Positions 17,436 through 25,599 of a DNA stretch of 44,929 nucleotides are shown here, piece after piece; within the stretch, counting starts at the first letter, position 1, and each line of letters opens with the position of its first letter. The DNA comes from Candidatus Gastranaerophilales bacterium (GTDB lineage: Bacteria > Cyanobacteriota > Vampirovibrionia > Gastranaerophilales > Gastranaerophilaceae). The translations under genes were made by a program, and so were the position numbers. The stretch lies in assembly GCA_944323615.1 (NCBI GenBank), contig CALUTG010000009.1, forward strand, positions 1 through 44,929, read 5' to 3'. The notes under the pieces are model-generated. The model was not told where the DNA came from, ran no database searches, and worked only from the letters and a program-made list of their open reading frames with translations.

Positions 17436-17941
17436 TTCAGTTCAACCCCTTCTATAGCTTCAATGCTCTCATCAATTAACTTCTGGTGTAAATCATAGTT
17501 GTTATTAAGTTCATTAATAATATGATTCTTAGCAACTTCAATTGATGCGGTTGAAGCTCTTTTAATTAAATCATTACGGAGAACAGTTCTTTTATTTTCA
17601 ACAGTTTTTTCCGTATTTTCTTTTATACCGGAAACTGTTTTTCCGGCATCTTCAAGAATCTTTCCGCCGACAAGTTTTGCATTATCTTCGGATTTTTTAA
17701 TAATACCGTCAATTTCATCTGCAATATGCGAAAGGGATTCTTCTATTTTCTTTAAAGCATCTTCGGATTCCGCCTTAGCTGTTTTTGAATCCTCAATAGA
17801 AGTCACAACCCCTTCTTTTGCCTGCTCAATTTTATCCGTAACTTTGATTTTTCTGTACAGATAAATAATGATTGCGGCAAAAATTATAAAGTTAAAAAGG
17901 TTTGTTCTTCCTATGTAATTCAGTATTTCAGTAAAATCCAT
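17432..17941 (-). CDS. atpF: ATP synthase b subunit
   Basis: This is the peripheral stalk. A single membrane segment at about 13-30 (NLFNFIIFAAIIIYLYRKI) is followed by a long charged coiled coil to residue 169. It differs strongly from the neighbouring b' subunit, so these are two distinct stalk genes and not a recent duplication. This fits the b/b' heterodimer of cyanobacteria and their relatives. It overlaps atpH by four bases. Confidence 0.92.
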   Translation of the reverse strand: MDFTEILNYIGRTNLFNFIIFAAIIIYLYRKIKVTDKIEQAKEGVVTSIEDSKTAKAESEDALKKIEESLSHIADEIDGIIKKSEDNAKLVGGKILEDAGKTVSGIKENTEKTVENKRTVLRNDLIKRASTASIEVAKNHIINELNNNYDLHQKLIDESIEAIEGVELK

Positions 17942-17957
17942 GCTTTAACCTTTCAGA

Positions 17958-18428
17958 TTAATGATACAGAACCCTGTTTACGGTATCATTATCAAAGCCG
18001 TTGATATCGCTTCTGTAGCCCAGAATCTTTTCTGAGATATCAGCGGCAAGTTCGCTCATCCGATTCTTCAAACCCTCTTTAACTTCATTTGAAAGATTAT
18101 CTAAATCACTTTGAGCTTTATTAAGTTCATCTTGTGCGGAATTTTGGGCTTCGCGGATAACATCGGATTTCTTATTCTTAAACTCATCAAGAATAGAAAC
18201 ATATTTACCGCGTGCATCATCTTTAGCTTCGACAAGTTTCTCTTCCTTTTCCCTGCCGAGTTCTTCCGTTCTGGCATTATTTTCCTGAGCATTTTTGTAG
18301 TTTGTATCTACAAAATTTTTCCTTTTCTCCATAATATCCAGAACCGGAGCATACAAAATTTTGTTCATCAAAAAGACAAACACAATAAATGTAATAATTG
18401 TAGCTAAAAATGTTCCATTAAATTCCAT
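17958..18428 (-). CDS. atpF': ATP synthase b' subunit
   Basis: This is the second stalk subunit, called atpG in cyanobacteria. An N-terminal membrane segment (about 5-23, FLATIITFIVFVFLMNKIL) is followed by APVLDIMEKRKNFVD, a conserved start of the soluble part in b-type subunits, and a long coiled coil. It is 156 aa. Its position between c and b is the cyanobacterial arrangement and a key sign of lineage. It is six bases after atpE and 16 before atpF. Confidence 0.93.
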   Translation of the reverse strand: MEFNGTFLATIITFIVFVFLMNKILYAPVLDIMEKRKNFVDTNYKNAQENNARTEELGREKEEKLVEAKDDARGKYVSILDEFKNKKSDVIREAQNSAQDELNKAQSDLDNLSNEVKEGLKNRMSELAADISEKILGYRSDINGFDNDTVNRVLYH

Positions 18429-18434
18429 TTTCTA

Positions 18435-18680
18435 TTAACCCATCATACCGCAAAGTTTCATAGCAATAACTAAAGCGTAAATAGCACAAGCTTCTGCAAG
18501 AGCAGCACCAACGAGGAAGAAACCAACTGCTTTACCTGCGATTTCAGGCTGTCTTGAGATAGCATCCATCAAACCTTTAGTAGCGAAACCGATACCTAAC
18601 CCTGCACCGATTGCACCGAAGCCCATTGCAATACCTGCACCTAATTGTGCTAAATCAGAAATTGTTTTTACTTCTTCCAT
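18435..18680 (-). CDS. atpE: ATP synthase c subunit
   Basis: This is the rotor-ring subunit: 81 aa, two membrane helices, a polar loop RQPE (43-46) and the ion-binding Glu63 in helix 2. Sodium-type rings carry a Gln in helix 1 and a Ser or Thr after the Glu. Here helix 1 reads GAGLGIGFATKG and the Glu is followed by Ala, so proton binding is expected. The Gln seen in photosynthetic cyanobacteria (GIGQG) is also absent. It lies 27 bases after atpB, with its own GGAG. Confidence 0.95.
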   Translation of the reverse strand: MEEVKTISDLAQLGAGIAMGFGAIGAGLGIGFATKGLMDAISRQPEIAGKAVGFFLVGAALAEACAIYALVIAMKLCGMMG

Positions 18681-18707
18681 TTTTTTCTCCTTCTTTTATT
18701 TAATTAA

Positions 18708-19403
18708 CTAATGTTCTTCATTAACTGCTGTTGCAATATAGACAGTAGTCAGCATTGTAAATACCAGCGCCTGAACACAGGCAACCAATACTTCAAAAAA
18801 CATAATCGGCAAAGGCAACCCCCAGGCACATAATCCTAACAGCGCCGTTATAAGAATTTCACCGGCAAGTATGTTGCCAAAAAGTCGCAGTGCAAGAGTT
18901 AACGGTCTTGTCACAAATTCCAGCAATTCAACCAGCATTGATATTATTCCGACAAAAGAAAATTCATGAAGCAGGAAATGCCCTTTTTTCTTTATAAAAC
19001 CGGCTGTAACATAATAAACCAAAACTATTATTGCCAGCCCTGCCGTAAGGTTTATATCATTAGTAGGAGAGGCAAATTCCCCTGTTTTAAGTTCTATCAT
19101 CTTTAGCGGCAGCTGCCCCATAAGGTTTGCGGTAATAATAAATAAAAATAATGATGCTATGAGAGGAAAATGTTTTCTGCCCTCTTTTGACATCATATTC
19201 CCAACCAAATCATTGAAATACCCCAAAATTCCTTCAAATACAAGCTGTAATTTTGTCGGAAAGATAGAAAGTTTTCTCGTAGCTATAAAAGATACAATAA
19301 GCAAGAAAGCCATCGCAGCCCACATGGTAATAAGGGTATCCATGTTAAATGCCATGCTGTGCCCCATAATAACTTTATTGACTACCCAATGTCCTTCACT
19401 CAT
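18708..19403 (-). CDS. atpB: ATP synthase a subunit
   Basis: This is the proton-channel subunit: 231 aa with five or six membrane helices. The essential Arg is R173 in the segment RPLTLALRLFGN (166-177), followed by ILAGE. MGQLPLKM and TNDINLTAGL mark the middle helices. It is the first gene of the operon. No atpI lies upstream, where photosynthetic cyanobacteria usually have one; the next gene is the divergent ychF. GAGAAGAGG lies about 9 bases before the start. Confidence 0.96.
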   Translation of the reverse strand: MSEGHWVVNKVIMGHSMAFNMDTLITMWAAMAFLLIVSFIATRKLSIFPTKLQLVFEGILGYFNDLVGNMMSKEGRKHFPLIASLFLFIITANLMGQLPLKMIELKTGEFASPTNDINLTAGLAIIVLVYYVTAGFIKKKGHFLLHEFSFVGIISMLVELLEFVTRPLTLALRLFGNILAGEILITALLGLCAWGLPLPIMFFEVLVACVQALVFTMLTTVYIATAVNEEH

Positions 19404-19444
19404 TGAATGACCTCTTCTCTTCTAAAGATTAAATCTCCGGCTAA

Positions 19445-19473
19445 ATATTAACATAAAGAAGAAGGTTTTGCAA
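19445..19473 (-). promoter_or_regulatory. Promoter of the atp operon
   Basis: On the minus strand TTGCAA (19468-19473) and TAATAT (19445-19450) are 17 bases apart. They lie about 42 bases before atpB, in the intergenic region shared with ychF. Confidence 0.55.
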
Positions 19474-19537
19474 CGGGTTAAAAGTTTTTCTTTGTGTTAA
19501 GATTTTAGTAAGCTAAGAGAAAATGAAAGGAATTATT

Positions 19538-20635
19538 ATGCTGAGAGCCGGAATTGTCGGACTTCCAAATGTTGGAAAATCAACTTTATTTAATGCGCTT
19601 ACCGCAACAAAGAACGCGCAGAGCGCAAACTACCCGTTCTGCACAATTGAACCTAACGTCGGGGTTGTAACTGTTCCGGATGAAAGGCTTAAAATCCTTG
19701 CAGACCTTTGTAAATCAAAAGAAATTATACCTACTGTTATAGAATTCGTTGATATCGCGGGTTTGGTTAAGGGTGCCAGCAAAGGGGAAGGGCTTGGGAA
19801 CCAGTTTTTACACAATATTAGAGAAGTGGATGCCATAATTCAGGTTGTAAGATGTTTTGATGATGAAAATACAATTCATGTAGCAGGAAAGGTTGACCCG
19901 ATAAGCGATATAGAAATTATTAATACCGAACTTGCGCTGGCAGACTTAGCTTCCGTGGAAAGAAGAGCTCAAAGAATCTCAAAACAGGTTAAATCAGGAG
20001 ATAAAGAAGCTGTTATTGAAGACGTAGCACTTAAAAAACTGACAGAACTTTTATCTGCCGGAACATTCATTAACCTGAAAGAACACTTTACAGAAGATGA
20101 AATCCTTGCAATTAAACCTCTTAATCTAATGTCAGTAAAACCGGTTATTTATTGTGCCAACGTCTCAGAATTTGATCTAAAAGAAGGAAACAATTACACA
20201 AAACAGGTTGAAGAGTACGCAAAAACACACGGCGCACAGACAGTAATCATCTGTGCCCGCATAGAAGAAGAGCTTGTCGAACTAGGTGAAGAAGGAGCCA
20301 AAGAGTATCTTGAAGAACTCGGAGTTACAGACAGCGGTATTGATAAAATGATTAAATCAGTTTACAGTCTTCTTAACCTTATAACTTTTATAACAGCAGG
20401 AGAAAAAGAAGTTCATGCCTGGACAATTATAGAAGGAACCAGAGCCCCTCAAGCAGCAGGCGTAATTCATACGGATTTTGAAAAAGGATTTATCCGCGCA
20501 GAAGTCACTGCATATAAAGATTTTGTTGAATGCGGATCATATACCGCCTGCAAAGATAAGGGTGTTACAAGACTTGAAGGCAAAGATTACATAATGCAAG
20601 ACGGAGATATTGTTCACTTTAGATTTGCAACTTAG
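19538..20635 (+). CDS. ychF: Ribosome-binding ATPase YchF (OBG family)
   Basis: YchF is a universally conserved P-loop protein that prefers ATP over GTP and binds ribosomes. The G1 motif GLPNVGKST is at residues 8-16, then DIAGLVKGASKGEGLGN (G3 region). The G4 motif is N-V-S-E in place of the GTPase NKxD, as expected for this ATP-specific group. A C-terminal TGS domain (AWTIIEGTRAPQAAGVIHTDF) follows. The start at 19538 (MLRAGIVG) is preferred over an ATG at 19523 because AAAGGA lies about 7 bases upstream and the family starts there; this gives 365 aa. It is divergent from the atp operon. Confidence 0.95.
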   Translation: MLRAGIVGLPNVGKSTLFNALTATKNAQSANYPFCTIEPNVGVVTVPDERLKILADLCKSKEIIPTVIEFVDIAGLVKGASKGEGLGNQFLHNIREVDAIIQVVRCFDDENTIHVAGKVDPISDIEIINTELALADLASVERRAQRISKQVKSGDKEAVIEDVALKKLTELLSAGTFINLKEHFTEDEILAIKPLNLMSVKPVIYCANVSEFDLKEGNNYTKQVEEYAKTHGAQTVIICARIEEELVELGEEGAKEYLEELGVTDSGIDKMIKSVYSLLNLITFITAGEKEVHAWTIIEGTRAPQAAGVIHTDFEKGFIRAEVTAYKDFVECGSYTACKDKGVTRLEGKDYIMQDGDIVHFRFAT

Positions 20636-20656
20636 ATAAGAATCTGGTTTTCTTGT

Positions 20657-20763
20657 GATTCGTGAATTGTGAGCCGAAGTCTTGAAATTTCAAAAAATAA
20701 GCAGTGTTTATTAAAATATTTTATAACCCCGATTCACGACTCACTGCTTACGATTCACGAAAA
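20657..20763. repeat. Nested inverted-repeat element after ychF
   Basis: TTCGTGAA (20659-20666) pairs with TTCACGAA (20754-20761). Inside it, AAGCAGTG (20699-20706) pairs with CACTGCTT (20742-20749). The flanking sequence near 20780-20800 (cactcaatcacttagtcac) recurs in other gaps of the window, at about 34835 and 35210 and inverted at about 30220 and 30375. This is a small dispersed palindromic element with no coding capacity. Confidence 0.6.
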
Positions 20764-20810
20764 GAAGGAGTTCCTTAATCACTCAATCACTTAGTCACTC
20801 CCCCACCGAC

Positions 20811-21113
20811 TCACTGTCCTTCACGCCTTACAGCATTAACTACCCAGCCGTCTGAACGGAAATGGGCATAGTGGTTTTTATTCAGGTATTTTTCAGACCC
20901 TTTCCCTCCATGTCTCAGCCATTTTTCTAAAATCTCAAGTGCTTTTCTGATAAACTCATATCCGTACTTTTCAACCAGAGACCCGTATTGGTCAGGAGTT
21001 AAGATAACAAGATTTATATCAGGTATCTCAACTCTTATACTACAGTTACTCTTAGGACGTCCGCCTTTTTGACCGTTATATTTACATATAAGCTTCCTGT
21101 CTCTTATAATCAT
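20811..21113 (-). CDS. Small phage-type protein (100 aa)
   Basis: The sequence GRPKSN near the N-terminus, then LTPDQYGSLVEKYG, a helical FIRKALEILEKWL, and the C-terminal KNHYAHFRSDGWVVNAV follow a pattern I associate with small proteins of phage and mobile elements, often beside replication or helix-turn-helix genes. No biochemical role is known to me. Three ATGs compete. The one at 21113 is best placed, 8 bases after AAGGAG; those at 21119 and 21137 are too close to or ahead of it. It overlaps the upstream gene (21082-21318) by 32 bases in another frame, suggesting translational coupling. Confidence 0.7.
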   Translation of the reverse strand: MIIRDRKLICKYNGQKGGRPKSNCSIRVEIPDINLVILTPDQYGSLVEKYGYEFIRKALEILEKWLRHGGKGSEKYLNKNHYAHFRSDGWVVNAVRREGQ

Positions 21114-21318
21114 CCTCATCTCTCCTTGGTGCGCCATATCTTCTTACTAGTTCTATTACAGTCTCCTTCATTTTGCAGTGAAAATTGGTATTCATAAAAT
21201 AAATCTTATATAAATTACAGCGGCTGCAGGAACATCCGATAAAATAACAATCCATTGCTGCTGGTGTCCAATTTTTAGAAATTGTTTCACTACATGATAC
21301 ATTATATTTATACCTCAT
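21082..21318 (-). CDS. Small Cys-rich protein opposite the repressor (78 aa)
   Basis: Not recognised. Six Cys lie at positions 9, 24, 29, 31, 34 and 48. The cluster C-x4-C-x-C-x2-C (24-34) could bind zinc. The C-terminal 30 residues (KETVIELVRRYGAPRRDEDDYKRQ) are charged and helical. GGAG lies about 10 bases before the ATG. It is the first gene leftward from a minus-strand promoter at 21437-21465 that overlaps a palindromic operator, so the repressor at 21493 probably controls it. An antirepressor, excisionase-like or Cro-like role is possible from position only. Confidence 0.6.
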   Translation of the reverse strand: MRYKYNVSCSETISKNWTPAAMDCYFIGCSCSRCNLYKIYFMNTNFHCKMKETVIELVRRYGAPRRDEDDYKRQEAYM

Positions 21319-21378
21319 TTAATTTAACTCCAACCCCTTAATAATACAAAATAAACAAACTTTTAGAGAATTAATCAA

Positions 21379-21465
21379 TTGACAGATGTACCAATATATG
21401 TTTAAATATCATATATAACATTACATCTTGTACATCATTGTAAGATATTATTTGACATATGTCAA
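21379..21465. promoter_or_regulatory. Switch region: two facing promoters with palindromic operators
   Basis: Plus strand: TTGACA (21379-21384), 17 bases, then TTAAAT (21402-21407) with a TG extension, reading toward the repressor. Minus strand: TTGACA (21460-21465), 17 bases, then TACAAT (21437-21442), reading toward the two small genes. A perfect 14-base palindrome TTGACATATGTCAA (21452-21465) covers the minus -35. Related sites are TTGACAGATGTACCAA (21379-21394), an imperfect ATCTT/AAGAT repeat near 21426-21446, and a half site TTGACAT at 21474. The promoters face each other, as in the coliphage 186 switch, so transcription from one crosses the other. Confidence 0.5.
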
Positions 21466-21492
21466 GCATATATTTGACATAACGAGAAATTT

Positions 21493-22113
21493 ATGAAATT
21501 AGAAGAACTCTTGATAATAATTCCTAAAAAAACAGGAAAATATATAAATCAGTCCACTCTTGCCGAAAGCCTTGGAATAACAAGACAGACTGTAAGTAAC
21601 CGCATTAAAAATGAAAGTCAGGTTACTATAAGCGAGTTAAAAAAAATTGAAAATTTTTTTAATATAACTCTTTTTAATGACACATCCGAATCAGAAGAAA
21701 ATGTTATTTATATTGATTACTACACAGATGTTTTTGCAAGCTGCGGAAGCGGAAATATTGTTTTTTCAGAAGAAAAAATAAAACTCCCTATCCCTGAAAT
21801 ATTAATTGACGGTTTCTCTAGACTAAAAAATTATTCAATGATTAATGCTACAGGAAACAGCATGGCGCCTACAATTGATAACGGTGACAAATTAATCGTT
21901 GAACACTGGCGCGGCGAACAAATTCAGGATAATAAAATCTATGTTTTTTGTTTTAATAATGAAATTTTTGTAAAACGTTTATCCAAAAATCTTGATGAAA
22001 TTATTATTAAATCTGATAATCCGGAATATAGAATCCGTACAATAAACGGAAATACTATCAATGACCTTATTTTAATTGGAAAAATTGCAGGTGTTATTAA
22101 GAATCTGGGATAA
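21493..22113 (+). CDS. Self-cleaving LexA/CI-type repressor (S24 peptidase)
   Basis: An N-terminal helix-turn-helix (about 20-55, with LAESLGITRQTVSNRI) is joined to a C-terminal S24 peptidase domain. Ser123 (GNSMAPT) and Lys161 (FVKRL) form the expected catalytic dyad, and Cys84-Gly85 (ASCGSG) is a likely self-cleavage site, as in UmuD- and CI-like proteins. At 206 aa it fits phage-type repressors. The HTH is of the XRE type and not the winged helix of true LexA, so it is probably a phage or mobile-element repressor released on DNA damage. It lies opposite two small genes and 45 bases ahead of trkA. The ribosome binding site is weak (GAGAAA). Confidence 0.88.
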   Translation: MKLEELLIIIPKKTGKYINQSTLAESLGITRQTVSNRIKNESQVTISELKKIENFFNITLFNDTSESEENVIYIDYYTDVFASCGSGNIVFSEEKIKLPIPEILIDGFSRLKNYSMINATGNSMAPTIDNGDKLIVEHWRGEQIQDNKIYVFCFNNEIFVKRLSKNLDEIIIKSDNPEYRIRTINGNTINDLILIGKIAGVIKNLG

Positions 22114-22158
22114 TTTGTGAAATTGACTTTATAGGTATTTTGAAGTTAAATATTATCT

Positions 22159-23499
22159 ATGAAAATGATACTTTTTGGTGCAAACGAAGTCGGATCAATG
22201 ATAGCTTCCGAGTTTTACACCGATAATGATATAACAGTAATAGACAGTGAAGAATATAAATGCGATGCTTTCAATAAACTTGATGTAAGTTTTGTAGACG
22301 GCAACGCATCTAATATTGAAATTTTAAAACAGGCAAATGTAAAAGATGCCGACGTTTTTATTGCCTGCACGGATTCCGATGAATTAAACATTGTAGCGTG
22401 TCTTACTGTAAAAAAAATGAGTAAAGCATGTACGATGTGTTTTGTCAGAAAAGAAGAATATAGGTCTTCTTTGGGCATTACCAAAGACGCAGAATATAAT
22501 TTTGGATTTTACGTAGACTATGTAATTTGGCCGGAAGAACTCCTGACTCAAGAAATATTCCGTATCATAACAGTAGCAAAGGCTCTGGATGTTGAACACT
22601 TTGCTGACGGTAAAGCAAGGCTGTTAGAATATAAAATCGCCCCAAATTCAGTATTAGTCAATAGTATGATTAAAAATTGCGAGTTTCCAAAAGATACCTT
22701 AATTGTCGGTGTAACCAGAAACGGAGAATTATTTATTCCGAGCGGTGAAACCGTTCTTCATCAGGATGATAAAGTAATTTTTATGGGTCTTTCAAATTCT
22801 CTCGATATTCTTGCGGGAAGATTTTTCCACGAAAAAGAATTTGTTAAAAAAGTTGCAATCATTGGTGGCGGTAATGTCGGTCTAAAGCTCGCTAAAAATC
22901 TTGAAAAACTTAAACTTAATATTAAAATTATTGAAAAAGACGAAAAGAGGTGCGAACTCCTTTCAGAAGAACTTGAAACCTCTCTTGTTATTAATGGAGA
23001 CGGAACAGATTTAGAACTTTTGAATGAAGAAGATATAAGTTCATCAGATGTTGTAGTTAGTGTAACGAACAATGACGAAAAGAACCTCCTATGCTCTCTG
23101 CTTGTCAAACAGCTTGGAGTAAAAAGGGTTATATCAAGAGTAAGCAAGAGTGCCAATGTGTCTTTATTTGAAAAAGTCGGAATTGATATCGCCATTTCTA
23201 CTAAAACAGCATCTTTAAACGAAATTAAAAATAACCTTTGTGATACTAATATTGGTATATTAGCAACAGTTGAACAAGGCATGGGTGAAGTTATGGAAAT
23301 TGAACTCCCCGAAAATTATCAAACAATTAAAATTATGGAGCTAAAACTTCCCGCTAAAGCTATTGTAGGGGTTATTCAGCGAAGAAACAGAATAATTATT
23401 CCGAACGGAACAACCCAGATTATGAGCGGCGATAATCTTATAATTTTTACTACAAGTGCAAATGCTCCGGTAATCAGGAAATACTTTAAGGTGGATTAA
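22159..23499 (+). CDS. trkA: Trk potassium uptake regulatory subunit TrkA
   Basis: TrkA is a peripheral membrane regulator that binds NAD(H)/nucleotides and gates TrkH. The 446 aa contain two tandem units of RCK_N and RCK_C domains. The first dinucleotide motif reads FGANEVG (7-13), lacking one usual Gly; the second reads GGGNVG (about 237-242). Each is followed by IDxDE- or IEKDE-like ends of the second strand. Its stop shares one base with the trkH start (TAATG). There is no strong ribosome binding site, and a second ATG six bases on is possible. Confidence 0.93.
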   Translation: MKMILFGANEVGSMIASEFYTDNDITVIDSEEYKCDAFNKLDVSFVDGNASNIEILKQANVKDADVFIACTDSDELNIVACLTVKKMSKACTMCFVRKEEYRSSLGITKDAEYNFGFYVDYVIWPEELLTQEIFRIITVAKALDVEHFADGKARLLEYKIAPNSVLVNSMIKNCEFPKDTLIVGVTRNGELFIPSGETVLHQDDKVIFMGLSNSLDILAGRFFHEKEFVKKVAIIGGGNVGLKLAKNLEKLKLNIKIIEKDEKRCELLSEELETSLVINGDGTDLELLNEEDISSSDVVVSVTNNDEKNLLCSLLVKQLGVKRVISRVSKSANVSLFEKVGIDIAISTKTASLNEIKNNLCDTNIGILATVEQGMGEVMEIELPENYQTIKIMELKLPAKAIVGVIQRRNRIIIPNGTTQIMSGDNLIIFTTSANAPVIRKYFKVD

Positions 23500-24956
23500 T
23501 GAGACTCAGTTATCTTGCATATACTTTTAGTCTTTCAATGATGTATTTCAGTGTACTGCTTCTTGCACCGATATTAATTGCATTTTATTATCACGAAACA
23601 TCTGCAATTTTCCCGTTCTTTTTTGCAGCCATAGTTGCATTTATAATAGGAGTAACATTAAGAAAAATTGTTCCGGGTGCTTCTACTGTTAAAAATGTTA
23701 ATGATATAAAAAAAGCAGAAGGACTTTGTTCTGTTACTTTTTGCTGGCTTTTTGCCGGACTTCTGGCAGCAATACCCTACATGTTTTTTGGAATCTCATT
23801 TATTGATGCACTTTTTGAAGCCACATCCGGAATTACAACAACCGGGTCAACTATATTTACACATTATGACTATCCTAAAGCATTATTTTTTTGGAGAGCT
23901 TTTACACAATGGATAGGCGGTATGGGGATTATCGTATTATTTGTAGCTATTCTTCCGCAATTTGCTATTGCCGGAAGGCAGTTATTCTTTGCAGAAGCTC
24001 CGGGACCGACCGAGGATAAATTTACCCCGAGAGTGCGAAATACCGCATCTGCTTTGTGGAAAGTATATATCGGGATGACTATACTTGAAATAGCTCTTTT
24101 AAGAATAAACGGAATGAGCGGATTTAATGCAGTATGCCATTCCTTTTCATCCGTCTCGGGAGGCGGACTTTCTCCAAATTCATACTGCCTTGTAGGTTCA
24201 ACAAATATTATTCTATGGATTGTCGCAGTTTTCACTTTCTTCGGAGGCGCCAGCTATAACCTGCAATATAAAGCCTGGACAAAATTTAACCCGCTTGTGC
24301 TATTTAAAAGTGAAGAATTCAGGGTTTATTTCTGGATTACTGTTGGGATAAGCCTGTTTTTGGCACTTTCATTACAACTCCATGAAGGATATGGAATCTT
24401 TAATAGTATAACTCATGCATTCTTTAATGTATGTTCGGTAATATCCTCATCAGGATTTTGCAGTGTAGATTTTGCAAAATGGGATTATGTGAGCAAAATA
24501 CTTTTATTTATCGCTATGGCGACAGGCAGCTGCGCAAGTTCAGCAGGCGGCGGAATTAAAATCATGAGATGGCTTTTGATTTTTAAAATTATGAAAACCG
24601 AGCTTACAAAAGTTCTTCATCCTAAAGCCGTTTTTAACATAAAAGTAGAGAATTGCACCGTCCCAAAAGAAATCTTATACCAGACACTTATGTTTGTATC
24701 ATTTTATTTTGCAATCCTTATTTGTTCAACTCTGATTGTAGCAATGATAGAAAAAAGTACGGTAATCGGGATTACAGGTACAGTAAGCTCCCTTGGAAAT
24801 ATCGGTCCAGGCTTGGGAGAAATAGGACCTCTGGGAAGTTATCAAGGGTTAAATATTTGGTCTAAAATAATCTTCATATTAGATATGTTCATCGGACGTC
24901 TTGAACTTATTCCGTTCTTGGTTCTTTTCCAGAAAGATTTATGGAGTTTTAAATAA
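23499..24956 (+). CDS. trkH: Trk potassium uptake channel subunit TrkH
   Basis: This is the K+-translocating membrane subunit. At 485 aa it has about ten to twelve membrane segments and four pore-loop repeats. The selectivity-type segments are visible: ATSGITTTGST near 110-120, SVSGGGLSPN near 217-227, SSSGFCSVDF in the third repeat and SSLGNIGPGLGEIG in the fourth. RxxxQWIGGMGIIV marks the first repeat. It works with TrkA, which overlaps it by one base. Confidence 0.95.
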   Translation: MRLSYLAYTFSLSMMYFSVLLLAPILIAFYYHETSAIFPFFFAAIVAFIIGVTLRKIVPGASTVKNVNDIKKAEGLCSVTFCWLFAGLLAAIPYMFFGISFIDALFEATSGITTTGSTIFTHYDYPKALFFWRAFTQWIGGMGIIVLFVAILPQFAIAGRQLFFAEAPGPTEDKFTPRVRNTASALWKVYIGMTILEIALLRINGMSGFNAVCHSFSSVSGGGLSPNSYCLVGSTNIILWIVAVFTFFGGASYNLQYKAWTKFNPLVLFKSEEFRVYFWITVGISLFLALSLQLHEGYGIFNSITHAFFNVCSVISSSGFCSVDFAKWDYVSKILLFIAMATGSCASSAGGGIKIMRWLLIFKIMKTELTKVLHPKAVFNIKVENCTVPKEILYQTLMFVSFYFAILICSTLIVAMIEKSTVIGITGTVSSLGNIGPGLGEIGPLGSYQGLNIWSKIIFILDMFIGRLELIPFLVLFQKDLWSFK

Positions 24957-24965
24957 AGCTTTATT
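24952..24965. repeat. Perfect palindrome at the trkH stop
   Basis: AATAAAGCTTTATT is a 14-base perfect palindrome that includes the trkH stop codon. It is too short and A/T-rich to be a strong terminator. It may be a protein binding site upstream of def, or chance. Confidence 0.3.
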
Positions 24966-24996
24966 CATGCTAAAATAGAATAAAGGGGAAAAGATT

Positions 24997-25599
24997 ATGT
25001 CAATAAGAAAAGTTGTAAAATACGGAGAATCATCCCTTAGACAGCCGTCTAAAGAGGTTCATAAAGTTTCTCAGAAAATAAAAAATCTTGTAGAAGATTT
25101 GTTAGATACTATGTATGCCCAAAACGGTGTCGGGCTTGCCGCACCGCAAATCGGAGAAAATTACAGGGTTTTTGTTATTGATGTTTCTACAGGAAATGAA
25201 CCGCTGAACCCTATAGTATTTATTAATCCCAAAATCATTAAAAAATCAGGAGCTGTAATCAGCCACGAAGGATGTTTGAGTTTTCCGGAAGCTTTTACGG
25301 ATGTTAAAAGATATGCCAATGTTATGATAAAAGCTCAAGATTCCAACGGAAGGTCGTTTATTCTGGAAGCAAAAGACGGAAGCCTCCTTGCAAGAGCTAT
25401 TCAGCATGAGTTTGATCATCTTGACGGAATCTTATTTATTGATCACGTTATTAATCGTTTTGAAGCTGAAAAAGTTCTTCAAGAACATGATCTTCCGCCG
25501 ATTGAAGTGGATAAAATCCTTGATGAGCCGGAACTTACCGCTCAGATAGAAGAAATTAAAGCAAAACAGGTAGAAAAAGAAACAAAAGAGAATGCTTAA
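24997..25599 (+). CDS. def: Peptide deformylase
   Basis: This enzyme removes the formyl group from new N-terminal Met. All three metal/active-site motifs are present: GVGLAAPQIG (44-53), EGCLSFP (91-97) and H137-EFDH141. The 200 aa are longer than E. coli Def (169) because of a charged C-terminal tail (about 165-200, with EELKAKQVEKETKE-like composition). AAAGGGG precedes the ATG. Its end overlaps fmt by eight bases, a classical functional pairing, since Fmt adds the formyl group and Def removes it. Confidence 0.96.
   Translation: MSIRKVVKYGESSLRQPSKEVHKVSQKIKNLVEDLLDTMYAQNGVGLAAPQIGENYRVFVIDVSTGNEPLNPIVFINPKIIKKSGAVISHEGCLSFPEAFTDVKRYANVMIKAQDSNGRSFILEAKDGSLLARAIQHEFDHLDGILFIDHVINRFEAEKVLQEHDLPPIEVDKILDEPELTAQIEEIKAKQVEKETKENA

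Noticed and set aside
18435-18680. Sodium-binding c ring
   Set aside because: Helix 1 has no Gln and the Glu63 is followed by Ala, so the usual sodium ligands are missing.
21493-22113. Chromosomal LexA
   Set aside because: The N-terminal domain is an XRE-type helix-turn-helix, not the LexA winged helix, and the context is phage-like.
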